In this document: in pieces, positions 51,574-61,862 of the stretch | How positions within the stretch are numbered: the first letter of the stretch is position 1 | How the letters are laid out: each line of letters starts with the position of its first letter | Position numbers and translations under genes: made by a program | Assembly: GCA_022510945.1 (NCBI GenBank) | Contig: JAFLSK010000001.1 | Location: 105,340-169,339, forward strand | Source: Ruminococcus sp. | GTDB taxonomy: Bacteria; Bacillota; Clostridia; Oscillospirales; Acutalibacteraceae | Direction: 5' to 3' | DNA: 64,000 nt | Notes under the pieces: model-generated | Seen by the model: only the letters and a program-made list of their open reading frames with translations | The model's database searches: none | Told to the model about the DNA's origin: nothing

Positions 51574-51888
51574 ATGATGGCTAAGGATATGTTAGATGCT
51601 ATACTTTCAGCTGAGGAAGAGTCAAAAGCCCGTGAAAACGAAGCGAAGACACAGGCCGAGAAAGCTATAGCGAAAGCGAAAAAAGATGCCGAGTTACTTG
51701 TTGCAAACGCGGAAAAGTCTGCTTATGACGAAGCTGAAAAGCTCTTTGAAAAGGCAAGAAATAACGGCGATAATGAGCTTGACAACGCAAAGAAGGACGC
51801 TGTGGTTCAGTGTAACGCTATCGAAAGTCTTGCTGAAGAAAGGCGCAACGAAGTAATCAAAGGCGCGGTAGACTCAATTCTGAGCTGA
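51574..51888 (+). CDS. V-type ATPase subunit G/H-like (peripheral stalk)
   Basis: A 104-residue, highly charged protein predicted to be one long helix with Ala/Lys/Glu heptads (AEKAIAKAKKDAELLVANAEKSA), typical of the peripheral-stalk partner of subunit E in V/A-type ATPases (E. hirae NtpF, archaeal AhaH). First gene of the operon. SD is aaggagcg; the second Met codon (51577) may also start. Assigned by shape and position. Confidence 0.82.
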   Translation: MMAKDMLDAILSAEEESKARENEAKTQAEKAIAKAKKDAELLVANAEKSAYDEAEKLFEKARNNGDNELDNAKKDAVVQCNAIESLAEERRNEVIKGAVDSILS

Positions 51889-51920
51889 ATTAATTCGTTT
51901 AAAAGCGTGGTGATGCTAAA

Positions 51921-53906
51921 TTGTCTAAATTAAAAATGAAGAAAGTGCGTATAGTCGCTTTACGGGAAGATAGAAAGCGATTACTCGAGCATTTGCAGGA
52001 CAGTGCGCTGATTCAGATTAAGAAATCAGAAAAATCCGAAAACGGGTTTTCTAAGGTTGATTTGACCTCGCAGATGCAAGTTTTCGAGAGAAATGTAACT
52101 CTTACGGAGCAGGCGCTAAAAATACTCGACGATCATTCTCGTGAGAAAAAAGGACTCCTCTCCTCTTTCTCGGGACGAAAGGAAATTGACCCCGACGAGA
52201 TTGGAACTATTGCTTCAAATGCAGGAGAAGTTATCAGCATTTGCAACAGAATCGTTGAACTTAATAAAATTTGCGCTGAGAATGCTGCTGAGCAGAGTAG
52301 AATTGACACAACGCTTTCACAGCTTAGTGTATGGCAAAACCTCGATATTCCGCTTAATACTGCGGACACGAAGTCGACTGCTGTATTTGTCGGAACTCTT
52401 CCCGAACAGTATGACGATATAACCTTATCTGAAAAGCTTGCAACTGAAAATCCGAAATTAGAGTTCGAATTTGAAATACAGTATACCGAAAACAATATGA
52501 CGTGTCTGGTGCTGTTCTCGCCTATCAGTCAAAAAACTATGGCTGAGGACGTGCTGAGAAGTATCGGATTTGCAAGACCGATGAGTCCAACAAGTCATAC
52601 GCCGAAAATAAAGGCGCAAAAGCTTCGCGAAAAGTATTTGAAACTCACTAAAGAGTCTCAGAACGCTGTTGATGAAATAATTTCACTCGCTGAAAAACGC
52701 GAAGAAATCAAGGTTACTCAGGACTATTTCAGAATCCGAGCCGACAAATATAACGTTATAAACGAACTCGATCACACGAGAAATGTATTTGTTATAAACG
52801 GCTACATTCCCGACGAAGACTGCGACAAGCTTGAAAAGCTATGTAACAGAGTTGCGACGTGTTATATAGAGTTTGAGGACGCTGAAGATGACGCTCCGAT
52901 TAAGCTCAAAAACAATCGTTTTGCAAAGCCGGCTCAGGGTATACTTACTATGTATGCGGCGCCCTCTTACGCTGACGTTGACCCTACCCCGTTGCTTGCA
53001 TTCTTCTTCTACTTCTTCTTTGGAATGATGTTCTCGGACGCGGGCTACGGATTGCTTATGGTTATTGCAATCGGAATAGTTCTCAAGCTGTTTAAGCCAG
53101 ACGAAAAAATGCGCAACAATCTTAAGCTGTTTCAATATTGCGGTGTTTCGACCTTCTTCTGGGGATTGATATTCGGCAGCATCTTCGGTGACGCTCCGGC
53201 TACACTTTATAATCACTTCACCGGTGCAACACTGACTATGGCGGATATACTGCCGTGGCCGACGATAGATCCGCAAAAAGACGCACTTATGCTTATGGTA
53301 ATTTCTATTGCGTTCGGTCTTATTCACATTTTGGTCGGTATGGGTTGTAAGTTCTATATCTGCTTTAAAAACAAGGACTATGCCGGCGCATTCTTCGATA
53401 CAGGATTGTGGATGCTTTTACTAATTGGTCTTGCAGTACTTGCGGCAGGTATGGTTGTAGGACCGATACTTCTCTACATCGGAGCCGGAATAGCAATCGC
53501 CTGTGCGGTAGGTCTTGTGCTCACACAAGGCAGAAGCAAGAAAGGCTTTGGCAAGGTTATCGGCGGTCTCGCTTCGCTGTATGACATCACAAGCTATATC
53601 AGTGATTTGCTCAGCTACTCAAGACTCCTTGCGTTAGGACTGACGACCGGCGTAATGGCGCAGGTGTTCAATATGCTCGCGACTATGTTCGGAACAGGTA
53701 TAGCGGGCTCAATAATAATGGTTGTGATACTTATCTTAGGTCACGCTATAAATATCGGATTAAACGCACTCGGCTCATATGTACACACGATGAGGTTGCA
53801 GTACGTTGAAATGTTCAGTAAATTCTACGAGGGCGGCGGACAGGAATTTGAACCGTTCTCGCTGAAAAGTAAATACATTAAAATTCAGGAGGAAAAGTTA
53901 AAATGA
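51921..53906 (+). CDS. ntpI: V-type ATPase subunit I
   Basis: The 661-residue membrane stator subunit (a-subunit). The N-terminal half is a cytoplasmic coiled-coil domain (residues 1-340). The C-terminal half has about eight transmembrane segments with the family's FFYFFFGMMFSDAGYGLL, FWGLIFGSIFGD, and the ITSYISDLLSYSRLLALGL region carrying the conserved Arg that faces the rotor. TTG 51921 with GGTGATG upstream gives the conserved N-terminus MSKLKMKKVRIVAL. Its stop overlaps the K subunit start. Confidence 0.96.
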   Translation: MSKLKMKKVRIVALREDRKRLLEHLQDSALIQIKKSEKSENGFSKVDLTSQMQVFERNVTLTEQALKILDDHSREKKGLLSSFSGRKEIDPDEIGTIASNAGEVISICNRIVELNKICAENAAEQSRIDTTLSQLSVWQNLDIPLNTADTKSTAVFVGTLPEQYDDITLSEKLATENPKLEFEFEIQYTENNMTCLVLFSPISQKTMAEDVLRSIGFARPMSPTSHTPKIKAQKLREKYLKLTKESQNAVDEIISLAEKREEIKVTQDYFRIRADKYNVINELDHTRNVFVINGYIPDEDCDKLEKLCNRVATCYIEFEDAEDDAPIKLKNNRFAKPAQGILTMYAAPSYADVDPTPLLAFFFYFFFGMMFSDAGYGLLMVIAIGIVLKLFKPDEKMRNNLKLFQYCGVSTFFWGLIFGSIFGDAPATLYNHFTGATLTMADILPWPTIDPQKDALMLMVISIAFGLIHILVGMGCKFYICFKNKDYAGAFFDTGLWMLLLIGLAVLAAGMVVGPILLYIGAGIAIACAVGLVLTQGRSKKGFGKVIGGLASLYDITSYISDLLSYSRLLALGLTTGVMAQVFNMLATMFGTGIAGSIIMVVILILGHAINIGLNALGSYVHTMRLQYVEMFSKFYEGGGQEFEPFSLKSKYIKIQEEKLK

Positions 53907-54376
53907 ATGGTATGTTTTTTGCATTATTAGGCGCTTCAATTGCGACAGCTCTCGCGGGTTTTGGCTCTGCTAAGGGTGTTGGCGGTGCCGCTCAGGCATC
54001 TATGGGAGTTCTCTCCGAGGATTCTTCTATGTTCGGTAAAATGCTCGTACTCACACTTCTTCCGGGTACTCAGGGTTTGTATGGCTTTATTGTAGGCTTC
54101 CTTGTGCTCGTGAATTGCGGCGTTTTAGGCGGTGCTGTTCCGACAACAGGACAGGGTCTTGCATATCTCGGCGCTTCTCTTGCTATCGGTATCGGAGGTA
54201 TGGTATCGGGCTTTGCTCAGGGTAAGGCGGCTGTATCGGGTATCGCAATGAGCGCTAAAGATGACAGAAACTTCTCCAAAGCAATGGTATCCGTAACACT
54301 CGTTGAAATCTACGCACTTCTCTCATTCATCGTATCACTTCTCGTAGTTATTTCCGTACCTGCTCTCAACATTTAA
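53903..54376 (+). CDS. ntpK: V-type ATPase subunit K (c-ring proteolipid)
   Basis: A 157-residue proteolipid with four transmembrane helices (two fused hairpins). The second helix has LPGTQGLYGF, where F-type and H+-type ring subunits have a carboxylate; the fourth has the ion-binding Glu in LVEIYALLSF; a Gln lies in GFAQGKAA. The Leu-x2-Thr-Gln, Gln and Glu set is that of Na+-binding NtpK of Enterococcus hirae, so Na+ coupling is likely. SD aggagg lies in the I gene. Confidence 0.96.
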   Translation: MNGMFFALLGASIATALAGFGSAKGVGGAAQASMGVLSEDSSMFGKMLVLTLLPGTQGLYGFIVGFLVLVNCGVLGGAVPTTGQGLAYLGASLAIGIGGMVSGFAQGKAAVSGIAMSAKDDRNFSKAMVSVTLVEIYALLSFIVSLLVVISVPALNI

Positions 54377-54408
54377 TGGGTACGAATAAATCGAAAGGCG
54401 GTGTCTGA

Positions 54409-54990
54409 ATGAACGGCGGAGACAAAATACTTAACCGCATAAAGTCAGATTGCGACGAAAAAATTAAAGAGATTGAAATTCAAGCGAGCGAGAAATGCGA
54501 CGAAATCCTTGCTGAAGCAAAAGGTCAGGCAGAAAAAATTTCTGCTCAAATCGCCGAGCAAGCTAAAAAGAAAATAGCGCAGATTAACGCTACCTCGAAA
54601 AGCAGAGCAGAGCTTGAAGTCAGAAATACTTTGCTTAAAAAGCGCAGAAGCGAAATTGATAGGACTGTTGATGGTATTCTTGATTATTTATTGAATCTTA
54701 GTGACAGTGATTACTTTGAGTTTATCTATAAGCTTGCTTCCCAGCTGGATGGTATGAGCGGTGTTATCGCTATGAACAGTAAAGACAAATCGAGACTGCC
54801 TAAGGACTTTACAGACAGGCTTGCTGAAGCTGGTCTGAAAGCTGAGGTAAGCGATGACACTGTCGATATTGTCGGTGGATTTATACTTAAACACGGCGAT
54901 ATTGAAGAAAATATGGGTTTTGGTGCGCTTATTGACGCAAAGCGCGACGAGCTTGAGGACTACATCAACCGTGAGTTGTTCTCAGAGTAA
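54409..54990 (+). CDS. ntpE: V-type ATPase subunit E
   Basis: A 193-residue peripheral-stalk subunit: an N-terminal long helix (AEAKGQAEKISAQIAEQAKKK) that pairs with the G/H subunit, followed by a globular C-terminal domain (VDIVGGFILKHGDIEENMGF) that holds the catalytic head. SD is aaaggcgg. Position between K and C matches the E. hirae ntp order. Confidence 0.93.
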   Translation: MNGGDKILNRIKSDCDEKIKEIEIQASEKCDEILAEAKGQAEKISAQIAEQAKKKIAQINATSKSRAELEVRNTLLKKRRSEIDRTVDGILDYLLNLSDSDYFEFIYKLASQLDGMSGVIAMNSKDKSRLPKDFTDRLAEAGLKAEVSDDTVDIVGGFILKHGDIEENMGFGALIDAKRDELEDYINRELFSE

Positions 54991-55001
54991 GGAGGATTTT
55001 T

Positions 55002-55973
55002 ATGGGTTTATCATATGAATTTTCTATCGGCTCTGTCCGCGCAAAAGAAAAATCCTTGTTTGATAATTCCGATATAGAGCAGATGCTTTCTTGCAAAAGC
55101 GAGAATGAGCTTGCGGTATTGCTCAAAGACAAGGGATATGGCGACGGAAATACTGTTGATGAGATTATAGAGTCGCACACCGAAAAGGTGTGGGAATACC
55201 TTAGAAGTGTTGCTCCCGACTTTGATATATTCAGTCCATTCATTGTACAGAATGATATCCATAATCTTAAGGTCGTTTTAAAGGGCACAATGTCGGCGAG
55301 AAAATATTCTCACCTGCTCGTAAACCCTTGCACGATTGACACGGATTTGATTATCAGGGCAATTGATAACCAAAAATTCTCACTTCTTCCCGATTGGCTT
55401 TCTAAGCCTGCCGAAAAAGCGTATGAGCTTATTTCTCACAAAGGTGACGCGAGGGAAAGCGACGCTGTAATTGACACAGCAGCTATGAAAAGAGTGCTCG
55501 AAATCAGTGAACAATACAATTCTGATTTCTTAAAACAGTACTTTAATACTCTTGTGTTCTATAGCAATATTAAGACAGCTATTCGCAGCTCAAGGACTAA
55601 AACCAATAAGGATTTTTTAGAGAGTGCTTTTTGTGATGTGCAGGAATTTCGCAGAAACTCGGTAATAAATGCGACTCTAAAGGGAAATGACGCGCTGCTT
55701 GATGAACTTTCGAGATATAGTGAATATGAGTGCAACAAGGCTTTGGAACAGTACAAGCTCTCCCCTTCCTCGTTCGAGCGGTTTGTTGACGACAAACTTA
55801 TGAAAATGGCCAAGGAAAGCTGCAAACGCACAAGCGAGGGAGCCGAGCCTATAATCGGTTACTATCTTGGAAGTGAAACTGAGAAAAAGGTTATCCATAT
55901 CATAGCGAGCGGAATCAGAACCAACAGCAACATCGAAATCATCAGAGAAAGGCTGCGTGAGATATATGGATAA
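55002..55973 (+). CDS. ntpC: V-type ATPase subunit C
   Basis: A 323-residue, all-helical AC39/subunit C family protein that sits on the c-ring and receives the central stalk. Features: SYEFSIGSVRAKEKSLFDNSDIEQML, NDIHNLKVVLKG and a C-terminal GYYLGSETEKKVIHIIASGI, the last a family hallmark. SD aaggagg. It overlaps the F subunit gene by eight bases. Confidence 0.93.
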   Translation: MGLSYEFSIGSVRAKEKSLFDNSDIEQMLSCKSENELAVLLKDKGYGDGNTVDEIIESHTEKVWEYLRSVAPDFDIFSPFIVQNDIHNLKVVLKGTMSARKYSHLLVNPCTIDTDLIIRAIDNQKFSLLPDWLSKPAEKAYELISHKGDARESDAVIDTAAMKRVLEISEQYNSDFLKQYFNTLVFYSNIKTAIRSSRTKTNKDFLESAFCDVQEFRRNSVINATLKGNDALLDELSRYSEYECNKALEQYKLSPSSFERFVDDKLMKMAKESCKRTSEGAEPIIGYYLGSETEKKVIHIIASGIRTNSNIEIIRERLREIYG

Positions 55974-56289
55974 GAATATTGCTATAATCGGCGACTCCGA
56001 GAGCATCAAGGGCTTTTCCGCTATTGGAATTGACATTTATCCTTGTACAGACGGTGATGACGCGGCACATCTGCTCAGAAATATTGCTGACAGTGAGAAA
56101 TACGCGATTATCTACCTCACCGAAGAGGTTTACAATTCGGTAGAAAAGGAACGGAGTCGATACGCGGACAGAATTACTCCCGCAATTATCCCCGTTCCGG
56201 GTGTTAAAGGAAACAGCCAAACGGGTAAAAGACGACTTTCGTCATTTGTTGAGAAAGCAGTCGGCTCTGATATAATCTTCAACGATTGA
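55966..56289 (+). CDS. ntpG: V-type ATPase subunit F
   Basis: A 107-residue central-stalk subunit with the small Rossmann-like fold: NIAIIGDSESIKGFSAIGI, YAIIYLTEEVY, and TPAIIPVPGVKG. The ATG at 55966 fits the conserved N-terminus; the upstream GTG (55957) would extend it by three residues. Located between C and A as in E. hirae (ntpG). Confidence 0.92.
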   Translation: MDKNIAIIGDSESIKGFSAIGIDIYPCTDGDDAAHLLRNIADSEKYAIIYLTEEVYNSVEKERSRYADRITPAIIPVPGVKGNSQTGKRRLSSFVEKAVGSDIIFND

Positions 56290-56299
56290 GGTGTAAAAT

Positions 56300-58066
56300 T
56301 TGAAAACAGGTATTATAACTAAAGTTGCAGGACCGTTGGTAATCGCCGACGGTATGCGCGACGCCAATATGTTTGACGTTGTACGCGTAAGCGAACAGCG
56401 ACTTATCGGCGAAATAATAGAAATGCACGGAGACCAGGCATCTATTCAGGTATATGAAGAGACCTCAGGCTTGGGTCCCGGAGAAAAAGTTGAGTCTACG
56501 GGAGCACCTCTTTCTGTTGAATTAGGCCCCGGTCTTATCGGCGCGATTTATGACGGTATTCAGAGACCGCTTAATGAGGTTATGAAGGTTGCGGGAACGA
56601 ACCTTGCGCGTGGCGTTGACGTTCCTTCTCTCGACCACAGTAAGAAGTGGAAATTTACTCCTTCTGTTAAGGTTGGCGATGAAGTTAAGTCAGGCGATGT
56701 GCTCGGAACAGTTCAGGAGACCGCAGCTGTACTTCACAAGATTCTTGTACCTAACAAGGTAAGCGGCACTGTAGAAGAAATCAATGAAGGCGAGTTTACA
56801 CTCGACGACGTTGTGGCCAAGATTAATGGCGACAAGCAGACCACGGACGTAAAAATGTTTACCACTTGGCCTGTGCGCGTAGGTCGTCCATATAAAAAGA
56901 AACTTTCTCCCGATATTCTTCTTACAACGGGTCAGAGACCTATAGATACTCTCTTCCCCCTTGCAAAAGGCGGCGTTGCGGCTGTTCCCGGTCCTTTCGG
57001 CTCAGGCAAGACTGTTGTACAGCATCAGCTTGCTAAGTGGGCGGCTGCTGACATTATTGTATATATCGGTTGCGGCGAGCGCGGAAACGAGATGACGGAC
57101 GTTCTTAATGAATTTCCGGAACTTAAAGACCCGAGAACAGGCAACTCGCTTATGGAGCGTACTGTGCTTATCGCAAACACTTCCGATATGCCGGTTGCGG
57201 CGCGTGAGGCGTCAATATACACCGGTATCACTATCGCTGAATATTTCCGCGATATGGGATATACGGTTGCTCTTATGGCTGACTCAACGTCACGTTGGGC
57301 TGAGGCTTTGCGTGAGATGTCAGGTCGACTCGAGGAAATGCCGGGCGAAGAAGGTTATCCGGCATATCTCGGCAGCCGTCTTGCTCAGTTCTACGAACGC
57401 GCAGGCCGTGTTATCGTAAACGGTACAGAGGACACAGAGGGTGCGCTTTCGGTTATCGGCGCGGTTTCGCCTCCGGGCGGCGATATCTCCGAACCTGTTT
57501 CACAGGCTACGCTGCGTATCGTAAAGGTGTTCTGGGGACTTGACGCGAATCTCGCATACAAGAGACACTTCCCTGCTATCAACTGGCTTACAAGTTATTC
57601 TTTATATACAGATCAGCTTGAAAAGTGGTTTAAGGAAAATGCCGCTCCTGACTTTATGGAGTTAAGAGGCAGAATGATGGCTCTTTTACAGGACGAGGCT
57701 GAGCTCGAAGAAATCGTAAACCTTGTTGGTATGGACGCACTTTCATCGGGCGACAGACTTAAGCTTGAATCAGCGCGCTCTATTCGTGAGGACTATCTGC
57801 ATCAGAATGCATTTGATTCTACCGACACATACACCTCGCTTAAAAAGCAGGTGCTTATGATGCGTGCGATACTAAGCTATTATGATAAGGCGCTCGACGC
57901 GCTCGACAAGGGTGCGAACATAGAACTACTCGTAAATATCCCGGTAAGAGAACGCATAGGTAGATATAAATACGAGCCAGAAGAAAAGATTGAAAACGAG
58001 TTTGAGTCAATTGCGGCTCAGCTTGATTCGGAGATAGAAGACGTACTGAAAAGGAGTGATGACTGA
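56300..58066 (+). CDS. ntpA: V-type ATPase catalytic subunit A
   Basis: The 588-residue catalytic subunit. It has the P-loop [14 protein letters not shown], the long A-specific insertion (residues 115-190, ending in TTWPVR), [40 protein letters not shown] and the Ser-rich [17 protein letters not shown] segment. The start is TTG 56300, about seven bases after GAGGTG. It overlaps ntpB (TGATG). Confidence 0.98.
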   Translation: MKTGIITKVAGPLVIADGMRDANMFDVVRVSEQRLIGEIIEMHGDQASIQVYEETSGLGPGEKVESTGAPLSVELGPGLIGAIYDGIQRPLNEVMKVAGTNLARGVDVPSLDHSKKWKFTPSVKVGDEVKSGDVLGTVQETAAVLHKILVPNKVSGTVEEINEGEFTLDDVVAKINGDKQTTDVKMFTTWPVRVGRPYKKKLSPDILLTTGQRPIDTLFPLAKGGVAAVPGPFGSGKTVVQHQLAKWAAADIIVYIGCGERGNEMTDVLNEFPELKDPRTGNSLMERTVLIANTSDMPVAAREASIYTGITIAEYFRDMGYTVALMADSTSRWAEALREMSGRLEEMPGEEGYPAYLGSRLAQFYERAGRVIVNGTEDTEGALSVIGAVSPPGGDISEPVSQATLRIVKVFWGLDANLAYKRHFPAINWLTSYSLYTDQLEKWFKENAAPDFMELRGRMMALLQDEAELEEIVNLVGMDALSSGDRLKLESARSIREDYLHQNAFDSTDTYTSLKKQVLMMRAILSYYDKALDALDKGANIELLVNIPVRERIGRYKYEPEEKIENEFESIAAQLDSEIEDVLKRSDD

Positions 58067-59439
58067 TGCCGAAGGAATACCGCACTATACAGGAGGTCGC
58101 CGGCCCGCTTATGATGGTAAGCGACGTTGACGACGTTAAGTATGATGAGCTCGGAGAGATTGAGCTCCCTAACGGAGAAACACGCCGTTGTAAAGTGCTC
58201 GAGGTTAACGGCAATAACGCTCTCGTACAGCTTTTTGAATCGGCTGCGGGTATCAACCTTGCAGGCTCTAAGGTGAGGTTTTTAGGAAGGTCTATGGAAC
58301 TTCCCGTTTCTCCCGATATGCTTTCGCGAGTTTTTGACGGTCTCGGCAATCCTATAGACGACGGTCCGGCACTCATTCCCGAAAAACGTCTGGACATCAA
58401 CGGAACTCCGATGAACCCTGCAGCAAGAAACTATCCGCAGGAGTTTATTCAGACGGGCGTTTCCGCTATCGACGGTCTTAACACACTTGTAAGAGGACAG
58501 AAGCTTCCTATCTTCTCCGCGTCGGGTCTTCCCCACGCTCAGCTTGCGGCGCAGATTGCGCGTCAGGCAGCTGTACGCGGCAAAGACGAGCAGTTTGCGG
58601 TTGTATTTGCCGCTATGGGTATAACGTTCGAGGAATCCGAATACTTCGTTCAGTCGTTCAAGGAAACAGGCGCTATAGACAGAACGGTAATGTTTGTAAA
58701 CCTTGCTAACGACCCCGCTATCGAGCGTATTGCTACTCCGCGTATGGCGCTTACCGCTGCTGAATATCTTGCGTTTGACCTTGGTATGCACGTTCTCGTT
58801 ATTATGACAGACATTACGAACTACGCTGACGCGTTGCGTGAGGTATCCGCCGCGCGCAAGGAAGTTCCCGGTCGCCGCGGATATCCCGGATATATGTACA
58901 CTGACCTTGCAACTCTTTACGAACGCGCAGGACGACTCAGAGGAAAGGATGGCTCTATCACACTTATTCCCATTCTCACAATGCCCGAGGACGATAAGAC
59001 TCATCCTATCCCCGACCTCACAGGCTACATCACTGAGGGACAGATTATTCTCTCGCGTGAGCTGTTTAGAAAGGGCGTAACCCCGCCTATCGACGTACTT
59101 CCGTCGCTTTCACGTCTTAAGGACAAGGGTATCGGTCCCGACAGAACGAGAAAAGACCATGCAGCTACTATGAACCAGTTGTTTGCTGCTTACGCAAGAG
59201 GTAAAGACGCGCGTGAACTTATGGTTATTTTAGGTGAGGCCGCTCTTACAGATATGGATAAGAAGTACGCTGAATTTGCCGAAGCGTTCGAGAAACAGTA
59301 TGTATCACAGGGTTATGATGCAAACCGTTCTATCGAGGAAACACTCGACATCGGCTGGAAGCTGCTCGAAATCTTCCCGAGAAGTGAGTTAAAACGTATT
59401 AAGGACGATATGCTCGACGAGTTCTACGGCAAAGAATAA
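58066..59439 (+). CDS. ntpB: V-type ATPase regulatory subunit B
   Basis: The 457-residue non-catalytic nucleotide subunit. Begins [21 protein letters not shown], has [30 protein letters not shown], in which the P-loop is degenerate as expected, [36 protein letters not shown], and TLDIGWKLL. It alternates with A in the head. Confidence 0.98.
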   Translation: MPKEYRTIQEVAGPLMMVSDVDDVKYDELGEIELPNGETRRCKVLEVNGNNALVQLFESAAGINLAGSKVRFLGRSMELPVSPDMLSRVFDGLGNPIDDGPALIPEKRLDINGTPMNPAARNYPQEFIQTGVSAIDGLNTLVRGQKLPIFSASGLPHAQLAAQIARQAAVRGKDEQFAVVFAAMGITFEESEYFVQSFKETGAIDRTVMFVNLANDPAIERIATPRMALTAAEYLAFDLGMHVLVIMTDITNYADALREVSAARKEVPGRRGYPGYMYTDLATLYERAGRLRGKDGSITLIPILTMPEDDKTHPIPDLTGYITEGQIILSRELFRKGVTPPIDVLPSLSRLKDKGIGPDRTRKDHAATMNQLFAAYARGKDARELMVILGEAALTDMDKKYAEFAEAFEKQYVSQGYDANRSIEETLDIGWKLLEIFPRSELKRIKDDMLDEFYGKE

Positions 59440-59454
59440 TGAAGGTGTAACCTT

Positions 59455-60114
59455 ATGGCAGTTATGAATGTTAATCCGACGCGAATGCAGCTGAGCAAGC
59501 TAAAAAAGCAACTCACTACTGCCGTGCGCGGACACAAAATGTTAAAAGATAAGCGTGACGAGCTTATGCGACAGTTTCTTGACCTTATCAGAGAGACCAA
59601 GGAGCTTAGAGAAAAGGTAGAGGCTCAGATTGAAAACTGTAACGCTCACTTTGTAAATGCGAGCGCGGTTATGTCCAAACAAAGTCTCGATGCATCACTT
59701 ATGTCTCCGAAACAGCAGATAAATATTGAGACTGAGACGAAAAACGTTATGAGTGTAGATATACCCGAGTTTATCTCGAAGTCGCGCACAAGCGACAGCG
59801 GCGATATCTTCCCTTACGGCTTTGCCTTCACCTCTTTCGAGCTTGACGACGCTATAGTTTCGCTTAACAACGTTCTTCCCGACCTTATAAAGCTTGCGCA
59901 ATACGAAAAAAGCTGCGAGCTAATGTCAGCAGAGATTGAAAAGACGAGACGTCGCGTGAACTCTCTTGAGCATGTTATGATACCAAGGTATCAGGATACT
60001 ATAAAATACATTTCTATGAAGCTTGAGGAAAATGACCGATCGAGCCGAACAAGGCTTATGAAGGTTAAGGATATGCTCCTTGATAAAGCGCATAATTACT
60101 CAGGAAAACAGTAA
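59455..60114 (+). CDS. ntpD: V-type ATPase subunit D
   Basis: A 219-residue coiled-coil axle subunit of the rotor: NVNPTRMQLSKLKKQL at the N-terminus and RRRVNSLEHVMIPRYQDTIKYI near the C-terminus, the family signature. SD gaaggtg. Last gene of the operon, followed by a terminator. Confidence 0.96.
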   Translation: MAVMNVNPTRMQLSKLKKQLTTAVRGHKMLKDKRDELMRQFLDLIRETKELREKVEAQIENCNAHFVNASAVMSKQSLDASLMSPKQQINIETETKNVMSVDIPEFISKSRTSDSGDIFPYGFAFTSFELDDAIVSLNNVLPDLIKLAQYEKSCELMSAEIEKTRRRVNSLEHVMIPRYQDTIKYISMKLEENDRSSRTRLMKVKDMLLDKAHNYSGKQ

Positions 60115-60124
60115 AACGTATAAA

Positions 60125-60158
60125 AACAGTGGCTATCGCAATTGCAATAGCCACTGTT
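60125..60158. terminator. Terminator between ntpD and the GH25 gene
   Basis: AACAGTGGCTAT (60125-60136) pairs with ATAGCCACTGTT (60147-60158), a perfect 12-bp stem between convergent genes; both flanks are A- or T-rich. Confidence 0.85.
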
Positions 60159-60166
60159 ACATTTGT

Positions 60167-61723
60167 TTATTTAATTTTTGCACTCAGCTTTCGACTGTAG
60201 AGACTGTAGACCTTTTTGCCGTCGACTTTATTATAAGAACGTATTCTGAAATAGTAGGTTTTGCCTGATTTTAACTTGAGCTCAAGTTCTTCGCTATCCA
60301 TTGATTTAACAGTGGCTTTCTTATATGATTTGAAGCTGCTGCTCGTTGAATACTGAACTTCGTAGCCGAGACAATCTGATGTTTTGGCGTTCCAAGTAAT
60401 GTTTGCTTTCCCTTTTTTATATGAATCAGCGGAGATAAGGCTCACTTTTTTGTATTTTGTATACGCAGTGAAATCAGTCGAATCACCGTAATACTTTTTA
60501 CCGTCAATTTCGAGTACGGCTCTTATTCTGAGGTCGTATTTTGTTCCTGCCTCAAGGAAAAAGTTGTCGTACGAATTTGTGTAGGTTGTATCTATTTCGT
60601 TATATGTTCCGTCTGTCGGGTCATATTCTGAAATCTGGTAATACGAAGCTCCTTTTACCGCATTCCACTTAATGTTCATCTCGTCAACATATGAGGTGAC
60701 CTTTATATTTTTGACTTTCGTTGCAAGGATTGTAAAGAAAAACGTTTTGGTCTCGTAATATTTGGAGTTTTTATATCTGACTATTTTAATTCGTGCTTTA
60801 CCTGAATTTTTGTTGCCAAAATAGAACGCCTTGTAGTCGACTTCGTTTTCAAGCTTTGTTTTACCGTCATAAATATCGAACATCGGCTTTACGCCGCTCT
60901 TTTTGTAGGTATATGCGCTCTCTAAGCCGTTTATCGTAAGATTTGAGTCTTCCTTACTGTAATCGTAAAAATCGTCATACGCCACATTTGTATCAAAAAC
61001 AATATCGTTAATTGTGTAAGTGCTTGCAAACTGCCATATTTCGGGATTTGTTTTGTTATGCATTTTTGTTTTTACGGTTGTGTCGAGTTCGCTCGCGCTC
61101 GGCCAGCGTGCGTACCATATTTTTACGCCTTTTTTCTGAAATTTATCAAGATAGAGGTAATCTTTGAAAAAGCTCTCGTATGAGTATACGACAGGGATAT
61201 ATCCGTAACTTTTAGTTTTGTTGCAGAATTTCTGTACTCCGTCCTGAAGATACGACTTGCTTATTTTTTTGTTTAATACAGCATTCTTTTGATAGGAATC
61301 CTCAATGTCGTAAGCAACGGGAATTATGCTTCTGTTTTTCGTATAATTTCCCATAGCTTTTAGCTGTTTATGTACCCAAGCGGCGCATTTTTTTGTTTGA
61401 GTAGGCTTGTATACATATGAGTATACATACACACCGAACTCGATTCCGCTTTCAACGCATTTTTTGATGTTAGCTTTAAATTCAGTGTCAATATGTCCGC
61501 CCTTATCGTCGTAATATCCAACTCTGATAAAAGCAAATTCTACGCCGGCATCTCTTAGCTCTTCCCAATCGAGATCACCATTCCACTTTGATACGTCAAT
61601 TCCGTAGTGAAAGTTGTAGTTTTTCGGTATTGATTGAAACGTCGCTGCATTCACGGCAAATGTCGATAATGCAATTACAACGGCTAAAGAAAAAGCTGTA
61701 AGTATTCTGAGTAATTTTTTCAT
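60167..61723 (-). CDS. Secreted GH25 lysozyme-like protein with FN3-type repeats
   Basis: A 518-residue secreted protein. After a signal peptide (cleavage near residue 27, NAATF), a GH25 domain shows the family's GIDVSKWNGDLDW, EFAFIRVGYYD, VYVYSYV, PVAYDIEDS (catalytic Asp-Ile-Glu type) and EIWQFAS. Two or more fibronectin III-like domains follow (residues 325-518; KGASYYQISEY, DLRIRAV, YYFRIRSYNKVDGKKVYS). It may cut peptidoglycan or neighbours' walls. The ATG at 61723 is chosen as its SD (aaagga) is ten bases away; ATG 61732 is too close. Confidence 0.88.
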   Translation of the reverse strand: MKKLLRILTAFSLAVVIALSTFAVNAATFQSIPKNYNFHYGIDVSKWNGDLDWEELRDAGVEFAFIRVGYYDDKGGHIDTEFKANIKKCVESGIEFGVYVYSYVYKPTQTKKCAAWVHKQLKAMGNYTKNRSIIPVAYDIEDSYQKNAVLNKKISKSYLQDGVQKFCNKTKSYGYIPVVYSYESFFKDYLYLDKFQKKGVKIWYARWPSASELDTTVKTKMHNKTNPEIWQFASTYTINDIVFDTNVAYDDFYDYSKEDSNLTINGLESAYTYKKSGVKPMFDIYDGKTKLENEVDYKAFYFGNKNSGKARIKIVRYKNSKYYETKTFFFTILATKVKNIKVTSYVDEMNIKWNAVKGASYYQISEYDPTDGTYNEIDTTYTNSYDNFFLEAGTKYDLRIRAVLEIDGKKYYGDSTDFTAYTKYKKVSLISADSYKKGKANITWNAKTSDCLGYEVQYSTSSSFKSYKKATVKSMDSEELELKLKSGKTYYFRIRSYNKVDGKKVYSLYSRKLSAKIK

Positions 61724-61818
61724 TATTCTCATATCCTTTCAAATCTTCCCTATTATCCTACAATAAAACACAAAAAAAATCAACCGTAAATCCGATTTGG
61801 TCAGATTTGGATTAGTTA

Positions 61819-61847
61819 TTGCAATTTTGCGACATTTATTTTATACT
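61819..61847 (+). promoter_or_regulatory. Promoter of the 226-aa orphan gene
   Basis: TTGCAA at 61819-61824 and TATACT at 61842-61847, spacer 17, closely upstream of the start at 61863. Confidence 0.65.
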
Positions 61848-61862
61848 ATAGTTGGTGATAAT

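Noticed and set aside
58282..59004. Minus-strand frame of 240 codons opposite ntpB
   Set aside because: Shadow frame caused by codon bias of ntpB; no family match.
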